Source: Actinacidiphila yeochonensis CN732 (GTDB taxonomy: Bacteria; Actinomycetota; Actinomycetes; Streptomycetales; Streptomycetaceae). From it: a DNA stretch of 64,000 nucleotides. How positions within the stretch are numbered: position 1 is the stretch's first letter; every line of letters starts with the position of its first letter. The notes under the pieces are model-generated. The model was not told the DNA's origin, did no database searches, and was given only the letters and a program-made list of their open reading frames with translations. Position numbers and translations under genes: made by a program. The DNA lies in contig NZ_JQNR01000005.1 in the NCBI RefSeq assembly GCF_000745345.1, forward strand, positions 2,914,001-2,978,000, given 5' to 3'. Shown here piece after piece: positions 17,364 through 25,346 of the stretch.

Positions 17364-17404
17364 CGGACCCCGGGTCCGTATCGTCAAAGCGGACCCCGGG
17401 TCCG
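17364..17404. promoter_or_regulatory. Doubled palindromic TetR operator
   Basis: CGGACCCCGGGTCCG, a perfect 7+1+7 palindrome, occurs at 17364-17378 and again at 17390-17404, 26 bp centre to centre. Both copies share the flanks G before and TA after. A lone half-site CGGACCC lies at 17346-17352. The first copy sits in the spacer of a possible rightward promoter TTGCGA-N17-TATCGT (17356-17384), so binding would block it. Confidence 0.8.
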
Positions 17405-17428
17405 TATTTTACTGGATGGAGGACGCCC

Positions 17429-17854
17429 ATGTCCGCACCGACTTCTCCGGCGGATCTGTACCGCCACAGCCTGCGACTGCTGCTCGACAAGGACATTCCC
17501 GCGTGGGTCGACCTGTGGGCCGAGGACGGCCTCATGGAGTTCCCCTTCGCCCCCGACGGCTGGCCCCGGCGCCTGGAGGGCAGGGCGGCCGTCGCCGAGT
17601 ACATGCGCCACTACCCCGACCACATCGACCTGCACGACTTCCCCGCCCTGCTGATCCACCAGACCGCCGACCCGGAGACCATCGTGGTCGAGATGCGCGG
17701 CGTCGGCCGCCTGGTGGAGACCGACGCCCCCTTCGACATGACCTACATCGCCGTCGTGACCGTCCAGGACGGGCACATCACCTCCTACCGCGACTACTGG
17801 AACCCGCTCGCCGTCAGCGAACCCGGCACCGACTTCACCGGGAGCAACCGATGA
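17429..17854 (+). CDS. SnoaL/NTF2-like protein
   Basis: A 141-residue protein of the cone-shaped NTF2-like fold: an N-terminal helix (YRHSLRLLLDKDIPAWVDLW), then the pattern EDGLMEFPFAPDGWPRRLEGRAAVAEYM, then beta strands ending DGHITSYRDYWNPLA. Such proteins act as small hydrolases, isomerases or binding proteins. GGAGG lies 6 bases before the ATG. Its stop overlaps the start of the NmrA gene (ATGA), so the two are translationally coupled and under the doubled operator. Confidence 0.85.
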   Translation: MSAPTSPADLYRHSLRLLLDKDIPAWVDLWAEDGLMEFPFAPDGWPRRLEGRAAVAEYMRHYPDHIDLHDFPALLIHQTADPETIVVEMRGVGRLVETDAPFDMTYIAVVTVQDGHITSYRDYWNPLAVSEPGTDFTGSNR

Positions 17855-18720
17855 CCACCCAGACGGAGACCGCGCAACCGATCGCCACCACCGGCGCCGC
17901 GCTGGTCATCGGCGCCACCGGCACCACCGGCAGCCGCACCGCCGCGCGGCTCACCGCCGCCGGCCACCGCGTCAAGGCCGCCAGCCGCCACGCCGCCCCG
18001 GTCCCCGGCGCGGAGCCGGTCGCCTTCGACTGGTACGCCACCGCCACCCACGCCGCCGCCCTCGACGAGGTCGACCGTGTCTACCTCGTGCCGCCCGTGG
18101 GCGACTCCGACCCCGCGACCGTCATGCCGCCCTTCCTCCGGCAGGCCCGCGGCGCCGGTGTGCGGCGCGCGGTGCTGCTCAGCTCCTCGGCCATCCCCAA
18201 GGGCGGCCCGGCGGTGGGAACGGTGCACCAGGCCCTGCCCGACCTGTTCGACCAGTGGGCGGTGCTGCGCCCCTCGTGGTTCATGCAGAACTTCACCGGC
18301 GCGCACGCGCACGCCGTGAGCATCCGTGAGGACGGCACCATCCGGACCGCGACCGGGAGCGGCCGGGTCGGCTTCGTCGACGCCGAGGACATCGCGGCCG
18401 TCGCCTTCCACGCGCTGACCGACGAACACGCCCCCGACACCGATCTCGTGCTCACCGGACCGGAGGCGCTCAGCTACGACGACATCGCCGCGACCGTCAC
18501 CGAGGTCACCGGCCGGCCCGTGGTCCACCACCAGCTGTCCTACGAGCAGATGCGCGACCGCCTCACGGAGCTGGTACCCGTCGAGTTCGCCGCGATGCTG
18601 GCCGCCATGGACCGGGCCATCGCCGAGGGGGTGGAGGACCGCGTCACCGACACCGTCCAGCGCCTCACCGGCCGGCCCGCGCGCTCCTTCCGCACCCACC
18701 TCGAAGACGAGGCGCGATGA
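17851..18720 (+). CDS. NmrA-like NAD(P)-binding oxidoreductase
   Basis: A 289-residue atypical short-chain dehydrogenase. ALVIGATGTTGSRTAARL near residue 15 is the nucleotide-binding glycine motif. VYLVPPVGD and RAVLLSSSAIPKGG follow as core strands. The catalytic YxxxK of classical members is absent, which is typical of NmrA-like proteins that bind quinones or act as redox sensors or quinone reductases. It starts within the stop of the SnoaL gene, and its own stop overlaps the start of the hydrolase remnant. The operon was therefore SnoaL-NmrA-hydrolase. Confidence 0.85.
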   Translation: MTTQTETAQPIATTGAALVIGATGTTGSRTAARLTAAGHRVKAASRHAAPVPGAEPVAFDWYATATHAAALDEVDRVYLVPPVGDSDPATVMPPFLRQARGAGVRRAVLLSSSAIPKGGPAVGTVHQALPDLFDQWAVLRPSWFMQNFTGAHAHAVSIREDGTIRTATGSGRVGFVDAEDIAAVAFHALTDEHAPDTDLVLTGPEALSYDDIAATVTEVTGRPVVHHQLSYEQMRDRLTELVPVEFAAMLAAMDRAIAEGVEDRVTDTVQRLTGRPARSFRTHLEDEAR

Positions 18721-19046
18721 AGCAGCTCGTGTTCCAGGACGATCCGCAGTTCTGGTTCGAGACCCCGCGCAACCCCGGCCTGGCCGTCTACGGCGGCTCG
18801 GACGTCGGCGAAGTCGTGGCGACCGCCTCCCGGGTCACCTCCGGCGACTACGACGGCTGGCACGACGCCTGGCTGTCCACCGCCGAACGGCTGGAGGCCG
18901 AAGCCAGGGCGAGCCACCCGGTCAGCGAACGCGACGGACTCCTGCGCGCCTCCACGAGGAGGAGGGCGGCGACGCCCACTGCCACCCCGCTGCCCTGCGG
19001 CTTGGCGGTGGCGCGCGTCGTCGACTGGCTCGACGACACGATCTGA
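18717..19046 (+). pseudogene. Alpha/beta hydrolase remnant with internal deletion
   Basis: The first 80 residues (MKQLVFQDDPQFWFET, YDGWHDAWLSTAERL, RDGLLRAST) are the N-terminus of a cytoplasmic alpha/beta hydrolase of roughly 370-400 residues. The last residues, RVVDWLDDTI, look like its C-terminus. Everything between, including the Ser-Asp-His core, is missing. From 18956 to 19000 the other frame reads EEEGGDAHCHPAALR, which looks like the original segment before the C-terminus, so the deletion changed frame and a second one-base shift restored it. The ATG overlaps the NmrA stop. A short peptide may be made, but it cannot be a hydrolase. Confidence 0.75.
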
Positions 19047-19109
19047 CGCCGTGGCGAACCGAGACCGCCGTCCGCACCGGACCCGGACCCTGACGTGACG
19101 CCAGGGCGT

Positions 19110-19141
19110 GGCGGGGCGCTCTGTGACCGGGGCGCCCCGCC
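19110..19141. terminator. Hairpin between convergent genes
   Basis: GGCGGGGCGC (19110-19119) pairs perfectly with GCGCCCCGCC (19132-19141) around a 12-base loop. It sits between the hydrolase remnant and the leftward isochorismatase-like gene and can stop both. Confidence 0.75.
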
Positions 19142-19190
19142 GCCGTGTGTTCCGGGGCGGACGTCCCCCTCCGACGCCCGCCCCGGAGTC

Positions 19191-19751
19191 TCATGCGCCG
19201 GCCGTGAAGTCCACCTCCGCCGCCCTGGACACGGCGGCCGTGCGGCCGGGGGCCGACTGGTTCGACCAGTACAGGTTGGTGTGGGCGATGACCTGCTCGG
19301 GCGGCGGCGCCCCCCACGCGGACAGGTCCTCCGTGGTGTGCCCGTCGCTGACCAGCGTCGTGTCGTATCCGCGGGTGAAGGCGCCGTGGACGGTGGAGCG
19401 TATGCACACGTCCGTGGCCGCGCCGGCCACCACCAGCCGCCCGACGCCGAAGCCGGACAGCAGCTCCTCCAGCTCGGTGGCCTCGAAGGAGTCGCCGTAC
19501 TCCTTCTCCACCACCGGCTCGGCGCCGGCCGGGACCAGCTCCGGCACGATCTGCCAGCCGCTGGCGCCCTTCACCAGCTCCTCGTCGGCGTGCCGGACCC
19601 ACACCACGGGCACCTCCGCGCGGCGCGCCCGCTCCACCAGGCCGGCTATCGCGGCCACCACCTCATCCCGCCGGTACGCCTTCGCGACCACGTCGTTCTG
19701 CACGTCCACGACGAGCAGGGCGGTGCCCGTCCGGCCCTCCAAGGTGCTCAC
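19191..19751 (-). CDS. Isochorismatase-family cysteine hydrolase
   Basis: A 186-residue enzyme of usual length. The triad is visible: Asp in ALLVVDVQND near residue 16, Lys in VVEKEYGDSFEAT, and Cys in GAATDVCIRSTVHGAF. The cis-peptide region before the Cys is intact. Members hydrolyse amides such as nicotinamide, or isochorismate ethers; no neighbour points to one substrate. The GTG at 19751 has a GAGAGGAAGAG ribosome site. Confidence 0.88.
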   Translation of the reverse strand: MSTLEGRTGTALLVVDVQNDVVAKAYRRDEVVAAIAGLVERARRAEVPVVWVRHADEELVKGASGWQIVPELVPAGAEPVVEKEYGDSFEATELEELLSGFGVGRLVVAGAATDVCIRSTVHGAFTRGYDTTLVSDGHTTEDLSAWGAPPPEQVIAHTNLYWSNQSAPGRTAAVSRAAEVDFTAGA

Positions 19752-19905
19752 GTCTCTTCCTCTCCGCCTGCGTCCGCTCTTTCCCGCATCGTAGGAGAGG
19801 GCACTGACAACGCCCCGGGCGATCAGGCCGAGGCGCCTGCGGGCAGGGCTCGCTGACGATCCGTCGGGACGCCCGGCCCCTGTCCGGACGCCGCCCGGTC
19901 GTCGG

Positions 19906-20724
19906 TCAGGGGTTCGCCGCCGGCCCCTCCACCGGTGCGGGGTTCGCCGGGTTCGCGGACGGCGGCGCGCCGGGGGCGTCGATCGCCGGGTCGAAGGCGA
20001 GGCGGAACTTGGGGAAGCGGGCCTGCTTGGGATCCAACAGGTCGATGAGCACCACCAGTTGCGTCTGGAGGGCGCGCAGCCGAGCAGCGGCCGGAGCGGT
20101 GTCCGCCGCGAGCCGGTCGACGTCCGCCAGCAGGACCTCGAACCACTCGGCGAACCGGCTGTCGCCGTCCAGCCGTTCGCAGAACTCGGCGAAGCCCAGG
20201 CAGCGGCGCCGACCCGGCTCGCTGTCCGGGTGGACCATCAGCTCGCCCACGGCCCGCTGCCGCGCGCGGAACAGCCGCAGCTCGGAGCTGGCCGGGTCGA
20301 TGGCGGCCAGGCAGTGCCCGACCTCCGCGATCTGCCGCATGATCCGGGTGTTGAGGCTGTTGCGGCCGAGGTCGAGGAACTGGATGTCGCGCCGCAGGAT
20401 CTCCACCCAGCCGAGGTACTCGGCGAGGACGAAGACGGTGGAGCGCCGTACGAACTCGGCGTCGCGGGCGCTGCCCCGGACGAGGAACGCCGTCAGGAAG
20501 CCGTCGCCGCGCGCCGGGTCCTGGTCGATGCGGTGGCTGTGCAGGATGTTGAAGAGTCTGGTCTGCAGGTCGTAGGCGGCCCAGGCGAGGGAGCCGCCGT
20601 AGCGGCTCATGTAGGTCCGCTGCTCCATCGAGCTCAGGCGGCGCTGCTGCCAGTAGCCGGACAGCGCGGTCAGCACCGCGCCACCGACGGCCACGGCCGC
20701 CGAGATCAGGGACAGCGAGTCCAT
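19906..20724 (-). CDS. Single-span membrane protein of unknown function
   Basis: A 272-residue protein. Residues 5-25 (LISAAVAVGGAVLTALSGYW) form one membrane span. A helical cytoplasmic domain follows (RYGGSLAWAAYDLQTRLFNIL, STVFVLAEYLGWVEILRRDIQFL, DSRFAEWFEVLLADVDRLA), with a Pro/Ala tail. I recognise no named domain; the layout resembles uncharacterised Streptomyces proteins of similar length. The ATG at 20724 is clear. It is divergent from the nucleotidyltransferase gene and has no obvious partner. Confidence 0.7.
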   Translation of the reverse strand: MDSLSLISAAVAVGGAVLTALSGYWQQRRLSSMEQRTYMSRYGGSLAWAAYDLQTRLFNILHSHRIDQDPARGDGFLTAFLVRGSARDAEFVRRSTVFVLAEYLGWVEILRRDIQFLDLGRNSLNTRIMRQIAEVGHCLAAIDPASSELRLFRARQRAVGELMVHPDSEPGRRRCLGFAEFCERLDGDSRFAEWFEVLLADVDRLAADTAPAAARLRALQTQLVVLIDLLDPKQARFPKFRLAFDPAIDAPGAPPSANPANPAPVEGPAANP

Positions 20725-20979
20725 ACGGTTCCCCCAGTGGCCGTGGCGCGGTGCCGCGTGGCCGACCCGATGACGATTCTGGCGACCTGACCGGTTCTGC
20801 GCTCCGCCGTGCTCCCCCCAGCGGGCTCGCGGGGGCCTTCAGATCCTCGCGCCAGGCCCCCGGCTCGCGCCACTGGCTTGTGCTGCCGAGTCCAGCCGCC
20901 GGGGCGGCGCCGCCGGGCCGTCCGCCCGTCCCGGCGAAACCCGTTTGCGGGGCGCGTGGCCGGCTGCTTGGGTTGCCGC

Positions 20980-21792
20980 GTGCTGTTCCAGGAAGAACTG
21001 ATCGCGCGGGTCCGCCGGGCCTGCGCCGCCGACGACGGACTGGACGCCGCGCTGATGTACGGCTCGTTCGCCGCCGGCGAGGCAGACCAGTACAGCGACA
21101 TCGAGTTCTGGCTGTTCTTCGCCCCGGAGCGGCTCGCCGCGATCGACCCGCACGCGTGGTGCTCGGCCATCGCCCCGCTCACCTACGGGCTGCTCAACGA
21201 GTACGGCTCGTACGTCGCCTTCTTCCCCGGGCTGGTGCGCGGCGAGTTCCACTTCGCGGCGGCCGAGGACATCGCTCGGCTCGCGGACTGGCCCGCCCGG
21301 GGCGCGCCCGTCGAACGCATGGTCGTCGTCGACCGCCGCGGGGCGCTGGAGCCGGCCCTGCGCGCCCTGCCCCAGCGCTTCGACGCCCCGGTGGACCGGC
21401 CCGCAGAGGCCCTGGCGGAGTACTGCGACGGGTTCGCCAACTGGCTGCTGCTGGCCCTCCACCTGACCCGGCGCGGCGAGCACCTGCGGGCCTGGGACGC
21501 CCTCGGGCACCTCCAGCGGCACCTGGTGTGGATGGCCCGGCTCGCCGAGCGGTCCGCCGGACACTGGCTGACCCCCTCCCGGGGCGCCGAACGCGAGCTG
21601 TCGCCGACGACCCTCGCGGAGCTGCGGGCCGCCACCGGCGCGGCCACGCCGGAGGCACTGCCCGAGGTGCTGCGCCACGCGTTCCGCCTCGGCGTCCGAC
21701 TGTGGCGCGACATCGCCGCGCGCGGCGGCCGGACCGTCCCGGCCGCGCTGGTCGAGGAGCTGGCAGCCGCGCTGGGCGAGCCGGTCCCGTGA
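20980..21792 (+). CDS. Lnu(F)-like nucleotidyltransferase
   Basis: A 270-residue protein resembling the LinF/Lnu(F) lincosamide nucleotidyltransferases. The catalytic motif is ALMYGSFAAGEADQYSDIEFWLFF (GS followed by SDIE). The next hallmark segments are YVAFFPGLVRGEFHF, NWLLLALHL and the C-terminal helices with HLVWMARLAERSAGHWLTPS. Family members add AMP to the drug hydroxyl. Whether this one acts on a lincosamide or a native metabolite cannot be told. The GTG at 20980 gives the family's usual N-terminus. The open frame further upstream is Pro/Arg-rich and unlikely to be coding. Confidence 0.75.
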   Translation: MLFQEELIARVRRACAADDGLDAALMYGSFAAGEADQYSDIEFWLFFAPERLAAIDPHAWCSAIAPLTYGLLNEYGSYVAFFPGLVRGEFHFAAAEDIARLADWPARGAPVERMVVVDRRGALEPALRALPQRFDAPVDRPAEALAEYCDGFANWLLLALHLTRRGEHLRAWDALGHLQRHLVWMARLAERSAGHWLTPSRGAERELSPTTLAELRAATGAATPEALPEVLRHAFRLGVRLWRDIAARGGRTVPAALVEELAAALGEPVP

Positions 21793-21850
21793 GCAGTGAG
21801 CAGTGGGCAGTGGGCAGTCCGTACGTCAGCGCGTCAGTACGTCAGCGCGT
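21791..21850. repeat. Short tandem repeats after the nucleotidyltransferase stop
   Basis: Four 7-base units (GAGCAGT twice, GGGCAGT twice) fill 21791-21818, beginning inside the stop codon. A 14-base unit, GTACGTCAGCGCGT, follows at 21821-21834 and again at 21837-21850. Further right, short GTCGGATCGGGG-like units recur up to the next gene. Confidence 0.75.
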
Positions 21851-21963
21851 GCTCCGGCTTCGGAGGCGACGGACCGTGGACCAGTGGCCGGCGGCCGGGG
21901 CCGTCGGATCGGGGGATCGTCGGATCGGGGCCGTCGGACCGGGGCCAGGGCGGTGACCGGCGG

Positions 21964-23067
21964 TCAGTCGGCGTAGCGGAGGACGGCCGCGCAGCCGTCG
22001 TCCGCGGGCCGACCCGGCAGCAGCTCGCTGAAGCCGGCCCCGCTCAGCACCGCCGCCCGCAGCAGCAGCGCGCCGGCCGGGGCCTCGAAGGCCGAGGCCG
22101 CGTGCGCGCCCAGGGCCTCACGCGCGCTGCCCAGCAGCCGGGGGTCGTCCGGGGCGCCCCACAGCGCCGGGTCACCGGCGCGGTCCGCGGCGAGCAGCAG
22201 GGTGCGCACGTTGCCCGCGGCGAACGCCTCCGTCACCGCGGGGAAGCCGTGCACGGCGGTGTCCTGCTCCAGCGCCGCCTCGAACGCCTCCATCGCCAGC
22301 TCGTGGCTGCGCCGCGTGTATCCGGCCAGCGCCTCGTCGACGGCCTCGCGCAGGCTCGCCAGCGCGTCGGCGCCGCCGCGGCCGCCGGCCACGTCCACCA
22401 GTTCGGCCTGCGGGACGGCCTGCGCGCACAGCGGCCGCAGCACGCCGACCGCCTTCGGGTCCCCGCCCACGAAGACCAGCGGCGCGTCGACCTCCCGGAC
22501 CGCCTGGGCGATCTCCTCGACCACGCCCGCCGCGTTCTCCGTCCAGAGGTTGAGGGTGCGGCGGTGGTACGAGGACATCGACGCGCCGCCCGCCCGCACC
22601 CGGGTGATGTGGAGGGTGCCGCCGTCGTAGGTGCGGCTGGTGGCGGGGTCGAAGGCGCCGGCGGGGTAGGCGTCGATGTCGCCGCCCTCGCGGTCCAGCG
22701 CCACCACCACGTACGGCACCTGGTGGTCCAGGTCCAGCACCGTCTCCAGGGGGTCGGGCACCGGCCCGGCCACCGCCCGGGCCCGCGCGGGCGGCGCGGC
22801 CAGGGTGAACGCGCCCAGCAGCCGGCCCTCCGCGGCGAACAGCGACTCGCCCTGCGGTCCGACCACGTGCGGCGCACCGCCCACGGCCTCCTCCAGGACC
22901 CCGAGCGTGGCCTCGTCGACGCCCTGCCCGGCGAGCCGGCCGCGCAGGTCCCGCCACACGACCTCGACGCGCTTGTCGGCGTCCTGGTCAAGCCGGCTGG
23001 TGTCCAGGTGCACCGACACCGTCGTCGCCGCCGGGGTGTACAGCGGGCGCAGCAGGGCGAGGTCCAT
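21964..23067 (-). CDS. Rv2629/Balon-type eRF1-like protein (baeRF family)
   Basis: A 367-residue protein with the plan of mycobacterial Rv2629: VSVHLDTSR and VEVVWRDLRGRL at the N-terminus, the middle DLDHQVPYVVVALDREGGDIDAY segment, PLVFVGGDPKAVGVL, and the C-terminal release-factor-like domain ending GCAAVLRYAD. The family is related to archaeal eRF1/Pelota, and the Balon branch binds the ribosomal A site in dormant cells. I see no GGQ motif in the middle domain, so it should not terminate translation. The ATG at 23067 has GGAGGTGG upstream. The function in Streptomyces is inferred. The downstream sequence holds only short tandem repeats. Confidence 0.78.
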   Translation of the reverse strand: MDLALLRPLYTPAATTVSVHLDTSRLDQDADKRVEVVWRDLRGRLAGQGVDEATLGVLEEAVGGAPHVVGPQGESLFAAEGRLLGAFTLAAPPARARAVAGPVPDPLETVLDLDHQVPYVVVALDREGGDIDAYPAGAFDPATSRTYDGGTLHITRVRAGGASMSSYHRRTLNLWTENAAGVVEEIAQAVREVDAPLVFVGGDPKAVGVLRPLCAQAVPQAELVDVAGGRGGADALASLREAVDEALAGYTRRSHELAMEAFEAALEQDTAVHGFPAVTEAFAAGNVRTLLLAADRAGDPALWGAPDDPRLLGSAREALGAHAASAFEAPAGALLLRAAVLSGAGFSELLPGRPADDGCAAVLRYAD

Positions 23068-23332
23068 TCGGCCACCTCCGGTTCGGAGCGTTCGGGGAGC
23101 AGGACGGGTTCGGGGGCGTTCCGGTCGCTCGGATCGCCGGACGGGCGTCGGCACCGCGCACCCGATCCCATACTGCGGTCATCCCGCCCGGCCCGCGCTG
23201 CGACCGCCGCCGGGCGGGGGCCTGAGAAGCCCGACGGGGGGCAGCGGGGGCGGCAGAGGCCGGACGGGGGCAGCGGGGGCCGCAGCTTCCTGTGCCGCCG
23301 GGGACGGGTCACCCGCGGTACGGTCCGGAGGG
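23068..23332. other. Intergenic stretch with short G-rich repeats
   Basis: These 265 bases separate two leftward genes. GGACGGGGGCAGCGGGGGC-like units repeat two or three times at 23210-23290. No gene or clear hairpin is visible. Confidence 0.35.
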
Positions 23333-24874
23333 TCAGGCGCGGTACAGCTCGGAGACGTTGTCGCGCGGGGCGGGCCGGTGCCTGCCCGCGGGCCCGGAGG
23401 CGAACCCCGTCAGCACGTTCTCGGTGACCCGGGTGACGAAGCCGCGGGTGCGGGCGTCCATCCGGTGGTCCCGCCCGTCCAGGCCGGTGCCCGCCATCAG
23501 GCCCTCGACCCACCGCATCGTCCCGGTGGCGAACACCCCGGCACCGCTCGGCGCCGTGTAGTACGCCGAGTCCGAGTGGCTGCCCCGGCCCTTGCGTGTC
23601 AGCGGGGAGTGGGCGACGACCTCGATCGGCGCCGGCGTGGGGGAGCCCGGGGTGACCCGGTCGTACTCCACCCCCACCAGGTGGTCGAAGCGGTCGCCGC
23701 GGCGCGCCCCGGTCCCCTGGAACGCCCAGTGGTCGGGGCGCTCCACGACGTACGGCGCGTCCACCGGGTACCCCTCGTAGAGCACGCCGGTCATCGAGGA
23801 CTCCGGGTCGGCGCCCGGCCCCGACCGGAAGTCGGTGGTCGCCATCTCCGGGTGGTCGGCGAGGTACGGGTCCTGGCCGTAGTCGGTCTTGTAGCAGACC
23901 ACGCTGCCGGGCACCTCGGCGTGAGCACCTGCCTGCGCCGGGCCGGGCTCCAGCCGGACCCGGCGGAAGCACGTGTTCGCGCCGAGGAAGAGCAGGTTGG
24001 TGCCGGCGTCGCGGGCGGCCGTGACGTGGCGGCGCTGCCGGGGCGTCCAGTACTCGTCGTGGCCCAGCGCGACCGCGGTGACGGCACCGCGCAGCACGGC
24101 CGGGTCGCGGTCCACGTCCACGCCGGTGGTGTAGGCCAGGGGGATGCCCAGCCGCTCGGCCAGCACCACGGCGGCCCGTTCGTAGACCAGGAACTTCTCG
24201 GCGCCGCTCTTGGCGTAGGGCCGCCCGAACGACACCGCGAAGGCGCGGTGGGCGTAGGACCCGTCGGGGCCGAGGTAGAGGCTGGTCCCGCCCCAGTGGT
24301 TGTACGCCTGCCAGGTCGCGGGGGCGTGCATCAGCAGCGTGCGGCCCGCCGCACGGGCCGAGCGCACGATCAGCGGAACGTAGCGCTGATGGCCGCTGTC
24401 GGCCTCCAGCCGCAGCAGGTAGGCGCCCTCCGGCCACCCCGCGGCGGACACCTCCAGGCTCGGCTCCCACCCGGCCCACACCATCCGCGTCTCCAGCACC
24501 GTGTCGTGCGCGCCCTGCCGCTGCCCCCGTAGCGTCCCCGAGGCCCACACCAGGGCGGCCTCCGCGCCGCCGTACCAGCCCACCCGGAACGCCGAGGCGC
24601 GGAAGGAGCGCGCGGTCGTCGACACGTGCAACCGGAAGCGTCCGCCCGGGAGGACGCTGACCTGGTCCGCGTACCCCTCGATGGCGTCGGCCGGGCCGGT
24701 CGACGCCAGCCGCCAGCCGTTGGTGCCCCTTCGGGTGCCGCCGCTCACCAGCCCGGACGCTCCGGAGGTGGGGACGGGCGTGCGGCTCGCCGGGCTCGGT
24801 GCCGCCGCGTCGCAGCCGGCGCCGGCGGCGGACGCCATCGCGGCCGCCAACCCGCCGGCCGCGACCCGCAGCAC
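23333..24874 (-). CDS. Exported protein with N,N-dimethylformamidase beta-subunit-like domain; N-terminus damaged
   Basis: A 513-residue protein. The core shows FRVGWYGGAEAALVWASG, TWQAYNHWGGTSLYL, ALGHDEYW and LLFLGANTCFRRVRL, characteristic of the large dimethylformamidase-beta-like domain found in secreted actinobacterial proteins. From the only available start, GTG 24874, the protein begins LRVAAGGLAAAMASAAGAGC, a lipoprotein-like signal without its basic head. Directly upstream in the same frame lies GRRGV, giving a twin-arginine RRGVLRV, but two TGA codons (24934 and 24961 reading leftward) cut it from an ATG at 24997. The exported form was therefore probably longer originally. Confidence 0.75.
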   Translation of the reverse strand: MLRVAAGGLAAAMASAAGAGCDAAAPSPASRTPVPTSGASGLVSGGTRRGTNGWRLASTGPADAIEGYADQVSVLPGGRFRLHVSTTARSFRASAFRVGWYGGAEAALVWASGTLRGQRQGAHDTVLETRMVWAGWEPSLEVSAAGWPEGAYLLRLEADSGHQRYVPLIVRSARAAGRTLLMHAPATWQAYNHWGGTSLYLGPDGSYAHRAFAVSFGRPYAKSGAEKFLVYERAAVVLAERLGIPLAYTTGVDVDRDPAVLRGAVTAVALGHDEYWTPRQRRHVTAARDAGTNLLFLGANTCFRRVRLEPGPAQAGAHAEVPGSVVCYKTDYGQDPYLADHPEMATTDFRSGPGADPESSMTGVLYEGYPVDAPYVVERPDHWAFQGTGARRGDRFDHLVGVEYDRVTPGSPTPAPIEVVAHSPLTRKGRGSHSDSAYYTAPSGAGVFATGTMRWVEGLMAGTGLDGRDHRMDARTRGFVTRVTENVLTGFASGPAGRHRPAPRDNVSELYRA

Positions 24875-24916
24875 CCCGCGCCGACCGGGCCCGGCCGGCG
24901 CCGCGTCACCCCGGCC

Positions 24917-24963
24917 GGGGGACCGCCCGCGTCAGCTCCGCCGGGGGGACCGCCCGCGTCAGC
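24917..24963. repeat. Two in-frame 20-base direct repeats carrying stop codons
   Basis: GGGGGACCGCCCGCGTCAGC occurs at 24917-24936 and 24944-24963, offset by 27 bases. On the minus strand each copy contributes a TGA in the frame leading into the dimethylformamidase-like gene. Confidence 0.8.
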
Positions 24964-25346
24964 GTGCCCGGACACGCCGAAGCCCCTCGCCGCCCATGAC
25001 GCCGCCTTCCTCACGCCTGCGCGGCCGCCGCCGCCGTCGTCGATCACGCTCCGTTTCCGATTCTCACCGCGGCCGACCCCGCCGGGCGACCCGGCACGGT
25101 GAAACCCGGGCATCCGGGGGAGCACCCGGGCCTGCTCCCGCCACCCGCTCCCCGCCCGCTCCCGCGGCCCGTCACCAGTCCGACGGGGCCGGCGAGGACG
25201 GGACCGCACGGGACGACAACACGGCCGACGCGCCGCGCGGGACCCTGGGTCCTGGGGCCGCCCGGTCAACCGACGGACTGCCGCACTCCTGCGCTCCTGC
25301 ACTCCCGGACCGCCGCACTGCCGAACTCCCGAAAGGAGAGCCCACC

